Shown here: in pieces, positions 1-12,700 of the stretch
Layout: each line of letters opens with the position of its first letter
How positions within the stretch are numbered: the first letter of the stretch is position 1
Source: Molanna angustata
Lineage: Eukaryota > Arthropoda > Insecta > Trichoptera > Molannidae
Direction of reading: 5' to 3'
Assembly: GCA_963576475.1 (NCBI GenBank)
Contig: OY754980.1
Coordinates: 27,269,486 to 27,333,485 of the forward strand
Length of the DNA stretch: 64,000 nucleotides
Notes under the pieces: generated by a model
Told to the model about the DNA's origin: nothing
Databases searched by the model: none
What the model saw: the letters and a program-made list of their open reading frames with translations, nothing else
Translations under genes and position numbers: made by a program

Positions 1-595
1 GTGACATTTTTTAAATATTTCCCCACGGACTTACCCATAGCACCTTGTTAGTGAAATGTAGGATACAGATTGCTTAGTGTGTTATGAAGATAGCTGTATA
101 TAGCAATGTGCTCTCCAACAGCTGTCAAGCTGGCAAAAAACTTCTAGTCGATGATCAATCAAATTTCATTGTTTTAGTGAAGTGAGTTCGATCTTCAAGG
201 TTTTTATCAATATTTTGATAAAAAACGACAAGGTAGTGCTCGTTTTTCTTAGGTAATTTATAGATGACTCTTTTCAATAGAGGAGGAATACTTTGAACAT
301 TAATTGAAGGAAAGCTTTTTTTCTATCAAAGGTTTAAGTATAATGGAATTATCTTTCCATATCACGATATAACATCACTTGAAGAAAAAAAAACACTATG
401 TGCATTTCATACTACAAGTAGGCCATAATTTTAAGGCTTAATTATGGGCGCATACATGAAGAAATCATGAGATCTGATAGGGAAATAGATCGAGATCCAA
501 AACTGATTGTATAATTTATATCACGAATATACTTACATTCACCCTATATCTTTAAAAGTACATGTAATTGGTTTATTAAAAATGATGATTCTTAC
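1..595. other. RalGAP-alpha intron, no feature seen
   Basis: This AT-rich sequence lies downstream of the last visible RalGAP-alpha exon. No in-phase acceptor followed by an open, family-like reading frame was found on the minus strand, and no repeat shared with the rest of the window was noticed. Confidence 0.5.
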
Positions 596-774
596 ATTCA
601 TCTGAATCCAATCCTTGTATACTGCTATAACTCGTCTGATGGCTGCAGAATGTGAAAAGGGTAGAAGGAATGCTTGACGAAGTACTTCATGCATAAAATT
701 AACATGATCCCTGGAACAATTGAGTACATCTCGCACCACCGCAACACTCGATAACTCTTCATTTGTGGATTCAG
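596..774 (-). CDS. RALGAPA1: RalGAP-alpha exon 6, last one in window
   Basis: This 179-nt exon has acceptor TTATTCCAG and donor GTAAGA. It encodes [20 protein letters not shown], then [20 protein letters not shown], ending [10 protein letters not shown]. Human IVRRVFSSKRSNVNF, EIFRQAFLLPICEAAAMRK and VYQEWIQQ align along its length. It ends in phase 0. I found no convincing next exon in bases 1-590, so the gene continues left of the window. Confidence 0.92.
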
Positions 775-3700
775 CTGGAATAACAAAAGAATACAATGTA
801 TGAATCCTTGAATGGAGCCAAAATTAATGTATCTGATTGAAAAGTAGTTTTGCTACACTAATTATTTTATAACATATTGTCGCTCGGCGTTCAATAGCAC
901 CAATGTAACAATAACAAGATTTTACGACGACATATTATGAAAGGTCAAATAAAGACTTGATTGTTACAGTTAATTGTAGATTGTTTCTCGTAGAATGAAT
1001 TCAAGATTTAAGTTTTGCAAATGTCAATATGGATTTCTAGAATCAATGTTTTGTGAATATCAATAAGCATACAAATAATTTAACAAAATATAAATTGATT
1101 CAAACTTACTGGATCAACTAGTAACTACTAAAACACTACAAACTACTTGAAATTTACTCTTGGGACTATTAATGTAAGCTGATAAACAGCCCCCAGACGA
1201 CGTGTCATTTAGCTCAAGAAAAGAAACAAGAAAAGATGACTAAATAAAAAGATGACAGTCGCCAGTCATATGACAACTGTCACTTCCATACATTGGTTAT
1301 CTTTTCTTGTTTCTTTTCATGAGCTAAATGACACATTGTCTAGGGCGGCAGATCATAACAATAAATAAACTAAATACCTATGTAGAAATATTCTGAATAT
1401 TTTAAAAGCTACTGAAATTTATCCTAGATAACAGTGAATGGCAGTATTTTGAGTAATTTGAAAATGCAAATTAAGAATGTTATTGTTAGTTCAATATGAA
1501 TTTAATTTTTAGTTCATCCATAGTAATTATAGAGTTTGACTGAGAAATAACAGTATGAAACAAAACAAATCTCACTTGAATCCAAACTGGGATGCGTTAT
1601 GTTGTAGTCTTGTGTGGTGCCCCTGAATATCTCTCCTGCCGTGCTAACTGTGAAGGACTGCTCCCCGTCCTCACTGTGGCTCATGCTGGAGGTGGCATGG
1701 TGTGTGGAATGAGTAGTGAGGGAGGGTGTAGGCGTGGCCCCGCTGCTGTGAGACTGCCCCGAAGACATGGAGGAGGGCTGGGCTGAACCGTCTCCCTGCC
1801 TCTTGGTCACGTGGGCATAGTTGGCCACCCACTTGATGAGGATGACCCGGCACTGGACAAACTCGTCCTCAACAACGGCATGCTGAACCGGAAGGTCTGG
1901 AAAATATGTAATTATTGTTAACTAGGTTATGTGGCTCAATTAGTTAGATATCTGACTCCTGTGCCAAAAGGCCAGGTTCCATTTCCGGTAAAGATGGTTG
2001 ATAATTAAGATAGGATTTGTGAGGATTAACATCATAAAGCCGGAAATACATATAGCTTATACAATAGCATACCAGCTCTTTCAGCCTGCTTCTTGAACGT
2101 GTACCTGTCAAATGGTGTACCTGTCAAATGGTATGCCTGTAGCTGGCAAACAAGTATATTTAACTAATAGAATTTGGCAGTCTCCTACCCCACTCCATTG
2201 GGAACATTTCAGAACTTGTAGCTCTAATAAGACCCATAGTATCTTATGCTGTGTAGATAAACTTAAACGTTTACAAAGATTAGCCTGCTTGCTCATTACG
2301 GGAGCCTTACACACAACTCCCACCTCTTCTCTAGAGGCCATGATTAGTCTACCACCTCTCCATTTATACCTTGAAAAAATGGCAAAGGAAGGTATTATAA
2401 GACTAACAAGTGGAAATAAACTAAACACAAATTTAGAAATCCAAGCAAATCTAAACAAAATAGAATCTCAAGACAAACTACTTGCATTCCCAACAGATAA
2501 AATACTAACTGTTTACAACTTTGAAAAACCATAAAAAGTAGAAATAAAAACCAAAACTACTATAGCAGATGTTTGGTATCAGGAATCCAATGGTGCACTT
2601 ATATGGTACACCGATGGATCCAAGAAAAAGAATGGTATAGGATCAGGCATATATGGGCAAGTGCCTAGGGTGAAGATCCACAAGCACTTGGGACAGTATG
2701 CAACGATCTTCCAGGCAGAAATATGTGCCATAACACTCTGTGCCTATGAAAACCTAAGAAGGAATTATAAGAACCACAGAATATACATTTACTCTGATAG
2801 TCAAGCTGCTCTTAAAGGTCTTGATTCCTACACAGTAACTTCATCAACAGTATTAGACAGCATTGAAGCGCTGAAGACTTTATCAGTAAACTATGGTAAC
2901 AAAATCATATTAAGATGGGTACCTGGACACTCCAATTATAAAGGTACCGAGGAAACTGATGCTCTGGCAAATAGGGGAGCGGACACAGCTACCTATGGGC
3001 CGGAGCCTCACTGTCTCCTAGCTAATAGTGTTGTTAAATCAACACTTTACCAAAGAATGCTTAACAATGCCACTGAACTCTGGTTATCTACCCCAGGACA
3101 AAGACATTCAAAAGCACTCATTTCAGGATTCTCTTCAACACACTCTAAGCGGATCCTAACAATGAGCAGGAACAACCTTAGGATTCTTACTAGAATCTTA
3201 ACTGGTCACTGTAGACTCAATAAACATCTATGCACGATGAATTTATCGGAAATGTACCTATGCAGGTTCTGCATGGATGAACATGAAACACCGATGCATC
3301 TACTTACAGAATGTGGCCCACTAATGCAAACAAGAGTAAAGAAAATAGGTTTGCATATTGCTGATCAAAAGCAAATCAGAGACACCGATCCACAAAGGAT
3401 TTTACAGTTCTTCCAGGAGATAGGACTATGGAATGACATCTAGGAGGCAAATTATCACAATGGACTACTATTGAGTCGACGTGAGAAGGTCTCTAGATGG
3501 GTTTTAAAAAAAAAAAAAGCTCTATGCATCCCCGGAACGGCTGCTCATTGAACAAAACAAATGTACGCATGACATTTGATTACTTGCCAAGCAATGTGCA
3601 ATTTGGATGGTGGAGGATGCAAACCACATATTCCACTTGCCTCTACAGGCATGCCACGAAGCAGCTTGTATGAAAATTTACTTGCAAACATATCCTCATG

Positions 3701-6700
3701 CCATATATTCCATTTTTTGGTATGCAAGCTACTTTCTCAATTTGATGGCAGAAAAGGCTCTCGTCTTGTGCGGTTAATAAAAAAAAAATATATGATAGCG
3801 TAATATCAAAATAACTTACCTAAATTTGGGTTGTACAAAGAGCTGTGATAGTCAAACTGCGGACATATATAGGGCAGATAGTATTGCTTGAACCTCTCCA
3901 ACAGGAAGATGAAAGTCTTCATGGCCCTGTTGTGAGAGCGGTCCTTCCACTGCACCTTGGTCACAGATGTGGCCATCCCCTCAAGCAGGATTTCCAGAAA
4001 GTAACGAGACTCGTTTTCCACCGCCTTCTCGTGCCCGCTGGCCGGGAGCAAGGGATATATTTCCACATTTTGCACCGGGTTCAACACGTTTGTATCGTGG
4101 AATATGGATGCGGAAACGCTGGCCAGTTTTCCAAGAAAGCCGGTCGTAGCCTGCTGTTCGGGGGATATGGAGATCTTCTTGCTCGGCGTTGGTTCAGTGG
4201 ATGAAAAGTTGGGATGCTGGAGAATGTTGGTGATGTTGTACTCGGCCGTCTCTTGGGGTATGTCGGTGAGGGCTGTGCCTATCGCGGAGCTGGCTGGGGA
4301 TCCTGAAGGAGGGATCTTGGGCTCCGGGAATCCCGGGACGAGGGTGGCGAACATGTAGTGCACTTCAGCCGGTGCATTTTCACCCAACGCTTGATACCAC
4401 AGAAGAAAATACCTGGAAAAGTATTTCATAACAATAAAAAAAATTACATGCTGCTTTATTTTTTTTTAAAGAATGAATATGTCCTTGTAACAAGTAAATA
4501 CACATCATCATACATGGCCTAAAATAAGCATAAATGCTTGTGCTATAGGTGAATGAAATTGGTCATGGCAGGATTCCAACTCGCGACCACTGGATTACTA
4601 ACCCAACGCTCTAATCGCTCTACCACCAACTACTTACTACAAATGTTTTTTTGATATCTTTTTTATGCCATAAATTATGTTGAAGATATTTTTACTCTCT
4701 ATTACTAACTAAAAAAATAATATGTCTGATTCTATAATAAGAACGTTCCGTCTAAAATAGGTGCATTCCTATTCCACTTAGTCCAAGTTGATATTCTATA
4801 ACGCCGAAATAGAAATGTTCCAATTTAGGAACGTTCTTACTCCAAATAAATCACGAATAAGTCTAATTCCCTATTCTATAACAACATTTTAGCCAAAGCA
4901 ACTGTCAAAACGTTCTTATTTTAGTTCACACCTTATTGGAAGCGCCCGCAGTCAGAATATTTTAGTGTTGCGTTATGTTGAAAATAAAAACCAAAGAATG
5001 TTTGTGCAGATATTAGATTGAAATGTTAGGTTAGGTGACATCGCGGCGACATATGTTTTCATTACGTTTTTTTTTTTGGTACCTGATTATAATTTGTAAT
5101 TCTGTTATGTATAATTTAACAATTTTCATAATGGAATAATGTTAATATTACCTGACAGCTTCCGCTCTCAGTTTCTGACTGTTTCCCCTGTGAAGTAGTT
5201 TTGAGAATATTCTAGTCAAAGAGTGCAATTGCCACCTCTTGCCGATGAGTTCCGGTAACAAACACAGAACCTTCTCCAGCAGCACTAGGACACCTTCCAA
5301 TTCTTCTCTTCCTGCTTTATGGACTGTGGGAACACAACATCACATTGTATTAATCAAAATCATTTTAGAGAAAAAAATATACAGAAAACATTAGGTAATT
5401 TACGAAATTGTGGGATTAGTAATGAAGAAGACAAAAATAAAAACACTTTGAACAATTTCGTTATTGACAGTATTATTTTATTTTATATTACTTCTCGGGC
5501 AACTTACAGGTACTATGTCAAATATTAATTCAACAGATTTTTTAATTTTGTCAATGCTGACGGAGTTGAATATGTAGAATTCCATTATAATGGGTATTTT
5601 AAATCAAACAAATGATTTGGTCTACATATATATTTTTTCCTGAATCCAAGACGACCGTTTCAGCTTATTAGACCCTTATCAACTGGCCTAATAAGCTGAA
5701 ACGGTTGTCCTGGATTCAGGAAAAAATATATATGTAGACCAAATCATTTGTTTGATTTAAAATACCCATTATAATTAATTTAACACACACTTATTAAGAA
5801 GTTTCCACATTCTAGAGACCTACAATATTAAAAGTCTCACAGATCCAAACTGAAAACGTGTCTCCACCGGGATCACCGGGGATCAAACCCGGGGCCTTTG
5901 GATCAGCAGTCAGATATACCGAACCAACTGAGCCATGAAGGAAATTTCAATTATGTAAGATTATTATAAAAAAAGGGACCCATATGGTTTACAGCAGGTT
6001 TTATTTAATATGTTTTCAGTCATATTTTCCAACATGCTTCGTTTATAAAAAAAATCAGTTGATTATGGTCTTATCAGCCAAAGCGGTCGTTGGTAGACAA
6101 AATAAATACTTTGTGGAATAATATGACGTGTTTATATATTTTCTGGCTATTGTGCAATTCTACAAATTAGAAGCCGTCTCAATTGACAGATTGAAAACAG
6201 CTAAAAACATGAAATACTATACAAGACATCTTATAAACAAATCGAGGTGTTATTTCTGTGTATTTAATTCATTTAACACATATAGAAATACAAAAGCATG
6301 CTATTAACACATATATGTTAAACAATAAAGGTCAAAGAGACGTTGCATTGTTAATTTCACATTTCTACTTCAAAGGTTCTGCTGAAGTATTCAAATTACA
6401 AATACTATTTCTTGATTAGTGATCTTCATAGGTACAGAGAAATCTTTTGTTTACAAATATAACAAGTTTCAAAATACTTGTGTATAAAAGTAATCTTCCT
6501 ATAAATATACAACACCTAGCTGATCTCTGTTGAAGAGGTAGATTAACTAATGCCATCATAATTTCCTGCAATATGAATTGATTTGACGTAAAAAAAGGAA
6601 CATTTTAGTTTCTTAACAATGAAAAAATAAATTCATACGAAGTTGTGTATTATTGTTTGTTATTTTATATAAAATATTATGATTGATAAAGAATTTAATT

Positions 6701-9700
6701 TCAGTATGTATGTAAACAATTTCATAATACAGCATTCATGCATAAAGATTAAAATGAAATAAAAATGGTGGATTTTTATATTCAGGAAAATAATCATGCT
6801 TTATTTTTTCTACTTAAGTTTTTCTACGTACGGATAAATAATTATATAACTCACCTAAATGAAAGGATAGCTCTGAAAGGTGTGATGGAAATTAAAGAAA
6901 AATATTCAATTATAAATACTTCAATCTTAATCTAATACACTATTGGAAATTGTGGGGGGAAATTGAAGCCTTCATCAGATATTCATGCTAAACAAACTTG
7001 AAATAAAGAATACTGGCTGTTTTTAAAAAAATCTTTCTAGTCAATCATTAATCAATCAAATTATTATTTAATTAGGTTGTTTTTCATAGCGACCTTTCTG
7101 AACCATGTTCACAGTGTTTAATTTTCAAATTTGTCACCTAATTACATGATCAAATGATCTAATTGGAGTATGCAGCAAAGTTCATTTTTGAATTTTCAAA
7201 CAGCATCATAGAATCAGTCAGATAAGTAATGAGTGAAGATGGTGTTTAAATTATTGATATCAAATACTTTCCCATTGAAAAATTTAAAGTTGTGATTTAA
7301 ATGAAAATCATTTGTTTGTAAATATAATACTCAAATTGAAATTCTAGGTAATCTAGATTGAAAAAGCAATCGGAATATATTTTTGTTGATAAAACGATCA
7401 AGTTTTTATGATAATGTACACGTTATGTAGTTTAGATTTATATACATACATATTATGTTATTTGAACATGCGAATACATACTTTTAAAAGCAGGATTATA
7501 TTTATATTTTGTAAAAAGACATAAAAAATTTGTATTGCACAATATAAAAGTTAAATTCATGTACTTAACTCATGTAATTTGTAAAAACATTAAAGTCACC
7601 ATTGGCTATTAAAAAAATAAACAATAAAGTTAAAATCAGTTTCTTTGATTCAAATTTTTTTTTTTAATGAATATGTTCTAGTAGTAACAAGTACATATAC
7701 ATCTTCATACATTCCCTAAATTAAGCATAAATGCTTATGGTATAGATGAACGAAATCGGTTGTGGCAAGATTCGAACTCGCGATCACTGGATTACAATTC
7801 CACCACCGCTCTGTCATCACCCATCTAAATATGTCTTCGATTAAATACGTCCTCGAAATTCAACCCAATTAAATATGTCCTCGAAACAAGAACAAATACA
7901 TCCTCATAAGTTCCCTAAATTAAGAAAAAATACTTGTGCTATAAATAAAATAGACAGGACCCTCATCCACTTGATAGTTAATTCAATGCGTTAAGCCTCT
8001 CTGTGACCTACACATTATATTCTTTTGAAAATACCAATACATATGTAATGTCTCAATTATACCTTTGATTTGGAACTCTTGATCCCGTTTCCGTCCATAC
8101 CTATATGATATATTACAATGTATGAAAATGTTTATTATAAAATAAAATGTAAGATGATTAGTGACTTTTTTGACCATTACAATAAATTAAATTGCTTGTT
8201 CGTATAAATTTCATCAAATATAGTGGCGACTATTTATTGAAAATTTTCGGGGTTAGTACAGAATTATTTACCTAGATTAGTACATAGAAAGACAATATAT
8301 AATATTACTGAAGGGATGTTATGTATCGTGCATATTGGAGGGAAAGAAAATAAAATAACCAGATAAAAAGAAGTTGATTAGGATATAGAATACTCTACTC
8401 ACCCAAGTGAAAGGACAGCTCTGTGCATGTCAAGGGAAAAGAAAAAAAAACTATTATACAAAATGTCTTTAATAGGATTGTGCAATTTGTGAAATTATAT
8501 ATAATATTACGATGCTGTTAGCGAAAAATTGTGTAATTGACAAAAATGTTGAACAAAATATTATTTTTACTTCTCCACTATAGTGTAATAACGCAGTTAT
8601 AATTATGCACATTTTTTTTAAATCTAATTGTTTGCTGTTTGTCACAAACTCTTAACAGTATCTCTGTTTCACTCGAGTACATATTAAATAATTTGTTTGT
8701 TATAATGTTTTATGTTTAATGAACATCCCTGCATTTGTTTGTTGATCTACCAATTGTACAACATGGCTTATATAGTATTTTTTCTATGGTTTACTAACTG
8801 AAATTTTCCTATTAATGGATATTTTACAATTAATGTTTTAAATTAATTGTATTAATATAAAATAATATTTTACAATTAATGGATCTATTCTACTATTTTT
8901 GTATGTTACACATTTAATCCAGTAACAGTCCCAGTTGAAGATTAAAATACAACAAATAATTAATTACACATTAAATATGCAACTACTTGTTGGGTATTAA
9001 AAGTATTTAAATTCAACCATTTTAAAATAATCTATTATTGACAAGAGAATTGGTTTTTCATTAAGAAAGTTGTATAAATGTATAAATAAAACGACATATT
9101 AAAATTTTGTGGTCCATTTGTTAATAAATAATCTAAATTAATAATATGAAAAAAAAATACAGCTTTAATTTATGTACACAGCTTATGTTTGAAGATGAAC
9201 AATGTTAACCTCTGCTTGTTTCAGTGAGAGTCAGTGCCTAAGCGCCTAGTAAGATGAGCACGATCATATATGTGGATTATGGATGGGAACTATAGCTGTG
9301 AGGCACCGGCTTAGAATAGTGCTTCCATTATTTTAAATCATTATTTTCGAGTGTCCCGTAAGAGCCGGGTAATCGAAAATACAACAGGCAACAATAACTC
9401 TCACATAGTTCAGCAATGAGGTTCACCACCCATTCTGAATGTAGTGCCTTTTTTGGTGAAACGAGACTGGTGTGTGGGTATACATAGATGTGTTGTTCTC
9501 CCTTTTATACTGCACACCTTTCGCTGGTTACCCCACATTGTGGGATATGCTGTGATGGTATGAATGAATGAATGAATGGATGGGAACTGATAAGATAATC
9601 TGAGTAAATATTGACAAAGTGATTAATATTCACAATATACTTTGAGAGTGATTGTTATCTAGTGACAATAACTAGTGATTTTTTTATCATGTTATTTCAT

Positions 9701-12700
9701 TTGTTTAGGAAATTTACAGTATAAATAACATTTCATATAGATGTATTATGTAAAAAAAACTAAAACCAATTAAAAATTTCCCCAGTATTAATAGCACATT
9801 TTAACTGGTGGTCTTAGATATAAGACCAATGGGCAGAAGAAACGTCGGTAGGCCAAAGCTGAGATGGTTAGATGGAGCAGAGAGGGACTTGTGACTATGC
9901 GGTCACCCAAAATGTAATGTACTCAAAATTAGATGTAGGTGGGTCGTTTACAAGTTTAGTGTGCAGCTAATATGTCCCTCAAGAAAAAACCTTTATAATT
10001 AATTATGTCAAAACCTTACTTTTTATCATAAATACAAAATACATCGCAGTAGTAAATATTAATAAGAATCTTGAATATATTTCTCCACTTTTTTATAAGT
10101 AACACAATGTGGTAATTCCTCACAACAGAGTTGTTTTCCCTACAAAGTCAACGTGTCACAGACACCAGTGCAGTACATTCAGTATAATTTAACTTGCTAT
10201 TCTCTTATAAATCAATATAAATAAGAGAGCAATTATAGACACTAAAATTTATAAATTTATAAATAAATTTATAAATTTATTTATTTTTTTTTAATTTAAA
10301 ATTTATTTTTTTATTTATAAAATTCATAATTTTTATTTATAAATTTTATTTATAATTTATCTGGATGGGTGAACTATTCCCAATTGAAAGCTTGATGATG
10401 CGTTTGTTGCATTTTATTTTGCTCTTTTAAATAAATTACAATTTACGCATTGATCTGCTAATTCTTTTGAGGAAGTGTATAATGGTAATAATAATAATTG
10501 AGTGTTATTATTTGTAGTGCTTAATTGTTATTAATATCATTAGTAAATCGGCCAGCGCCGCAAAAAAAATATAAATTACATGTTTAAAAAAAAATATTAA
10601 TAATTAATTTGTTACATTTAAATAAACTTTGTTGAGTTTGCAGGAAAAACAACTCTGTTATGAGGAATCTCCACATTGTTACTCTAAAAAAAAGTGGAAA
10701 AATAGATTCAAGATCATTATTGTTTATAATAAATGTTTACTACTGCAATGTATTTAGTATTTATGTTAAAAGAAAAGGTTTTGACGTAATTAATTATAAT
10801 TTATTTTTTCTTGAGGGACAAATTAGCTGCACTAAATTTGAAAACGACCCAGGTGTCTGTTTGATATGTTGCTTCATTGAACATTATTTTAGATTTCTAC
10901 TTCCTTATTCCATCTATTATGTAACTATATAGTATTATACTGCAATTATTTTTTTTTATTAGTAGGTATCTATGTTAAATAATAATTGTTATTCTCTATA
11001 AAGAAATACTACTCTACATAGATAAAGAATATGGTAGAGAAAGGAAGATAAATTGGAATGATTCATTTACCTCTTTGTCGTAAATTTGTCTCTGCTTGTA
11101 CAAAGTTGTCATATAGGATAAAGTAGACATGGCTAAAGTTGGTCTCGAAATATGTCTTTGCTTCTTCAATATCAAAATGGTCTGTAACAAACAATGATAT
11201 AAAACATTTAATTATTTCAGCAGAAATGTTGGTTTTTCAGGAAATTGTAGATTATCCAACACAATACATGAACCTAATAATAACAAAACAAACATTGCAC
11301 AATAAATGAACGCAGTAGTAACAGATTCCATATTAGTGTGTAAAATTGTAGATGACAGCATATATACGAAAGGTACAGTGTTTTTAGAGTGATCATGTTG
11401 TTGAATTGTTTACCAGTGCTGATGATAAAGCTTGATTCAATATGCAGATCTCCTTTGGAAGGGTATATCTCTCTGTTCTTGTATCCATAAGGATATTCCA
11501 GTCATCTGACTTCCCAAATATTGATAATAATTTCTTTGTTGTAGGTCTGACTATTTGTCCTGGTTTTACAAATGATACAACCGAATGTTTGCATGTGGTC
11601 AATCCTTTGATTGCTCTTGCCACTGCAAGCCTCTCTCACAATATCAAGCACCTTATCGTGTCTGTATGAGAACCTTCCCTCTTGTAGTGCTACCCTGCAG
11701 CCGGCCAAGATATATCTAACCTTGCATGCAGATGTTCCACAGAGGCAGCAACTGTCATTTCTGGCTATATTCCATCATTATTATCAGCAATTATCGACCG
11801 AAAAGGCAGAATTAAAAAATAATTATTGTAACTCAAATTTCTGTGGGTGTAAATATAGTTAAATTAAAATAAGAAAATAATAATACAAATTATTAAAGAA
11901 AAACAGAAATTTCACACGAAATGGAAAAGATTTCACAACCCATGTGATTACTCTACATTTTCCTTACTTCGAAACTGACAAAAAACACTTCAACACCAAT
12001 ACTTTATTAAATACATACAAACAATTGAAAATAATATTCAAACTAACCCCAAACAGTTTTTTACCTATATTAAAAACAAAATAAAGACCCATAACATTCC
12101 ACAAACCATGTTTTATCGTGATAAAATGTGTCACGGAGAAGAAGAAATCTGTGCATTTTTCTCCGACTACTTCAAATCTGTTTTCAATGTGTCATCACAA
12201 ACCCACACCAACAATCAGACATTTAGTAATCTTTCTTATCATTAACTCCATGCTGAAGAAAGTCGAACACATTAGAGATTTGGGAATAACAATAGATGCC
12301 AAATTAACCTACGAACAACACATACAAAACCATTACACATAAAGCATATCATATGCATGGTTTCATTATCCGCAGCTGCTAACAATTTAAAAACATGAAT
12401 ACACTAAAAAACATTAAAAAAAAATTAGAGAGACGCCTTTATGTTGAACACAGTAATTATAATAGTTCTACCTGAAATTTCAACATGAATAGATTGAAGG
12501 GACAGGAGACATTACTTAGGCCAAATATTACTACATAAAATTTGAAATAACTTAATTGATTCCCCTAAGAAACTCAAGACTGTATAACTCCATGTACCGA
12601 ATAGACATGCCCCCCAACAAAATTTATTCCATATACCAGTATGCCACACTAATAACCTTGGAGGAGTTAATATGACTAATAACAGATATTTTTCACCCAT

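Noticed and set aside
1592..1786. Plus-strand ORF opposite RalGAP-alpha exon 1,576-1,896
   Set aside because: Antisense shadow of a confirmed exon with low-complexity codons.
4560..4632. Possible tRNA gene
   Set aside because: B-box-like sequence and tRNA-like text belong to a dispersed SINE with several diverged copies; no intact cloverleaf was seen.
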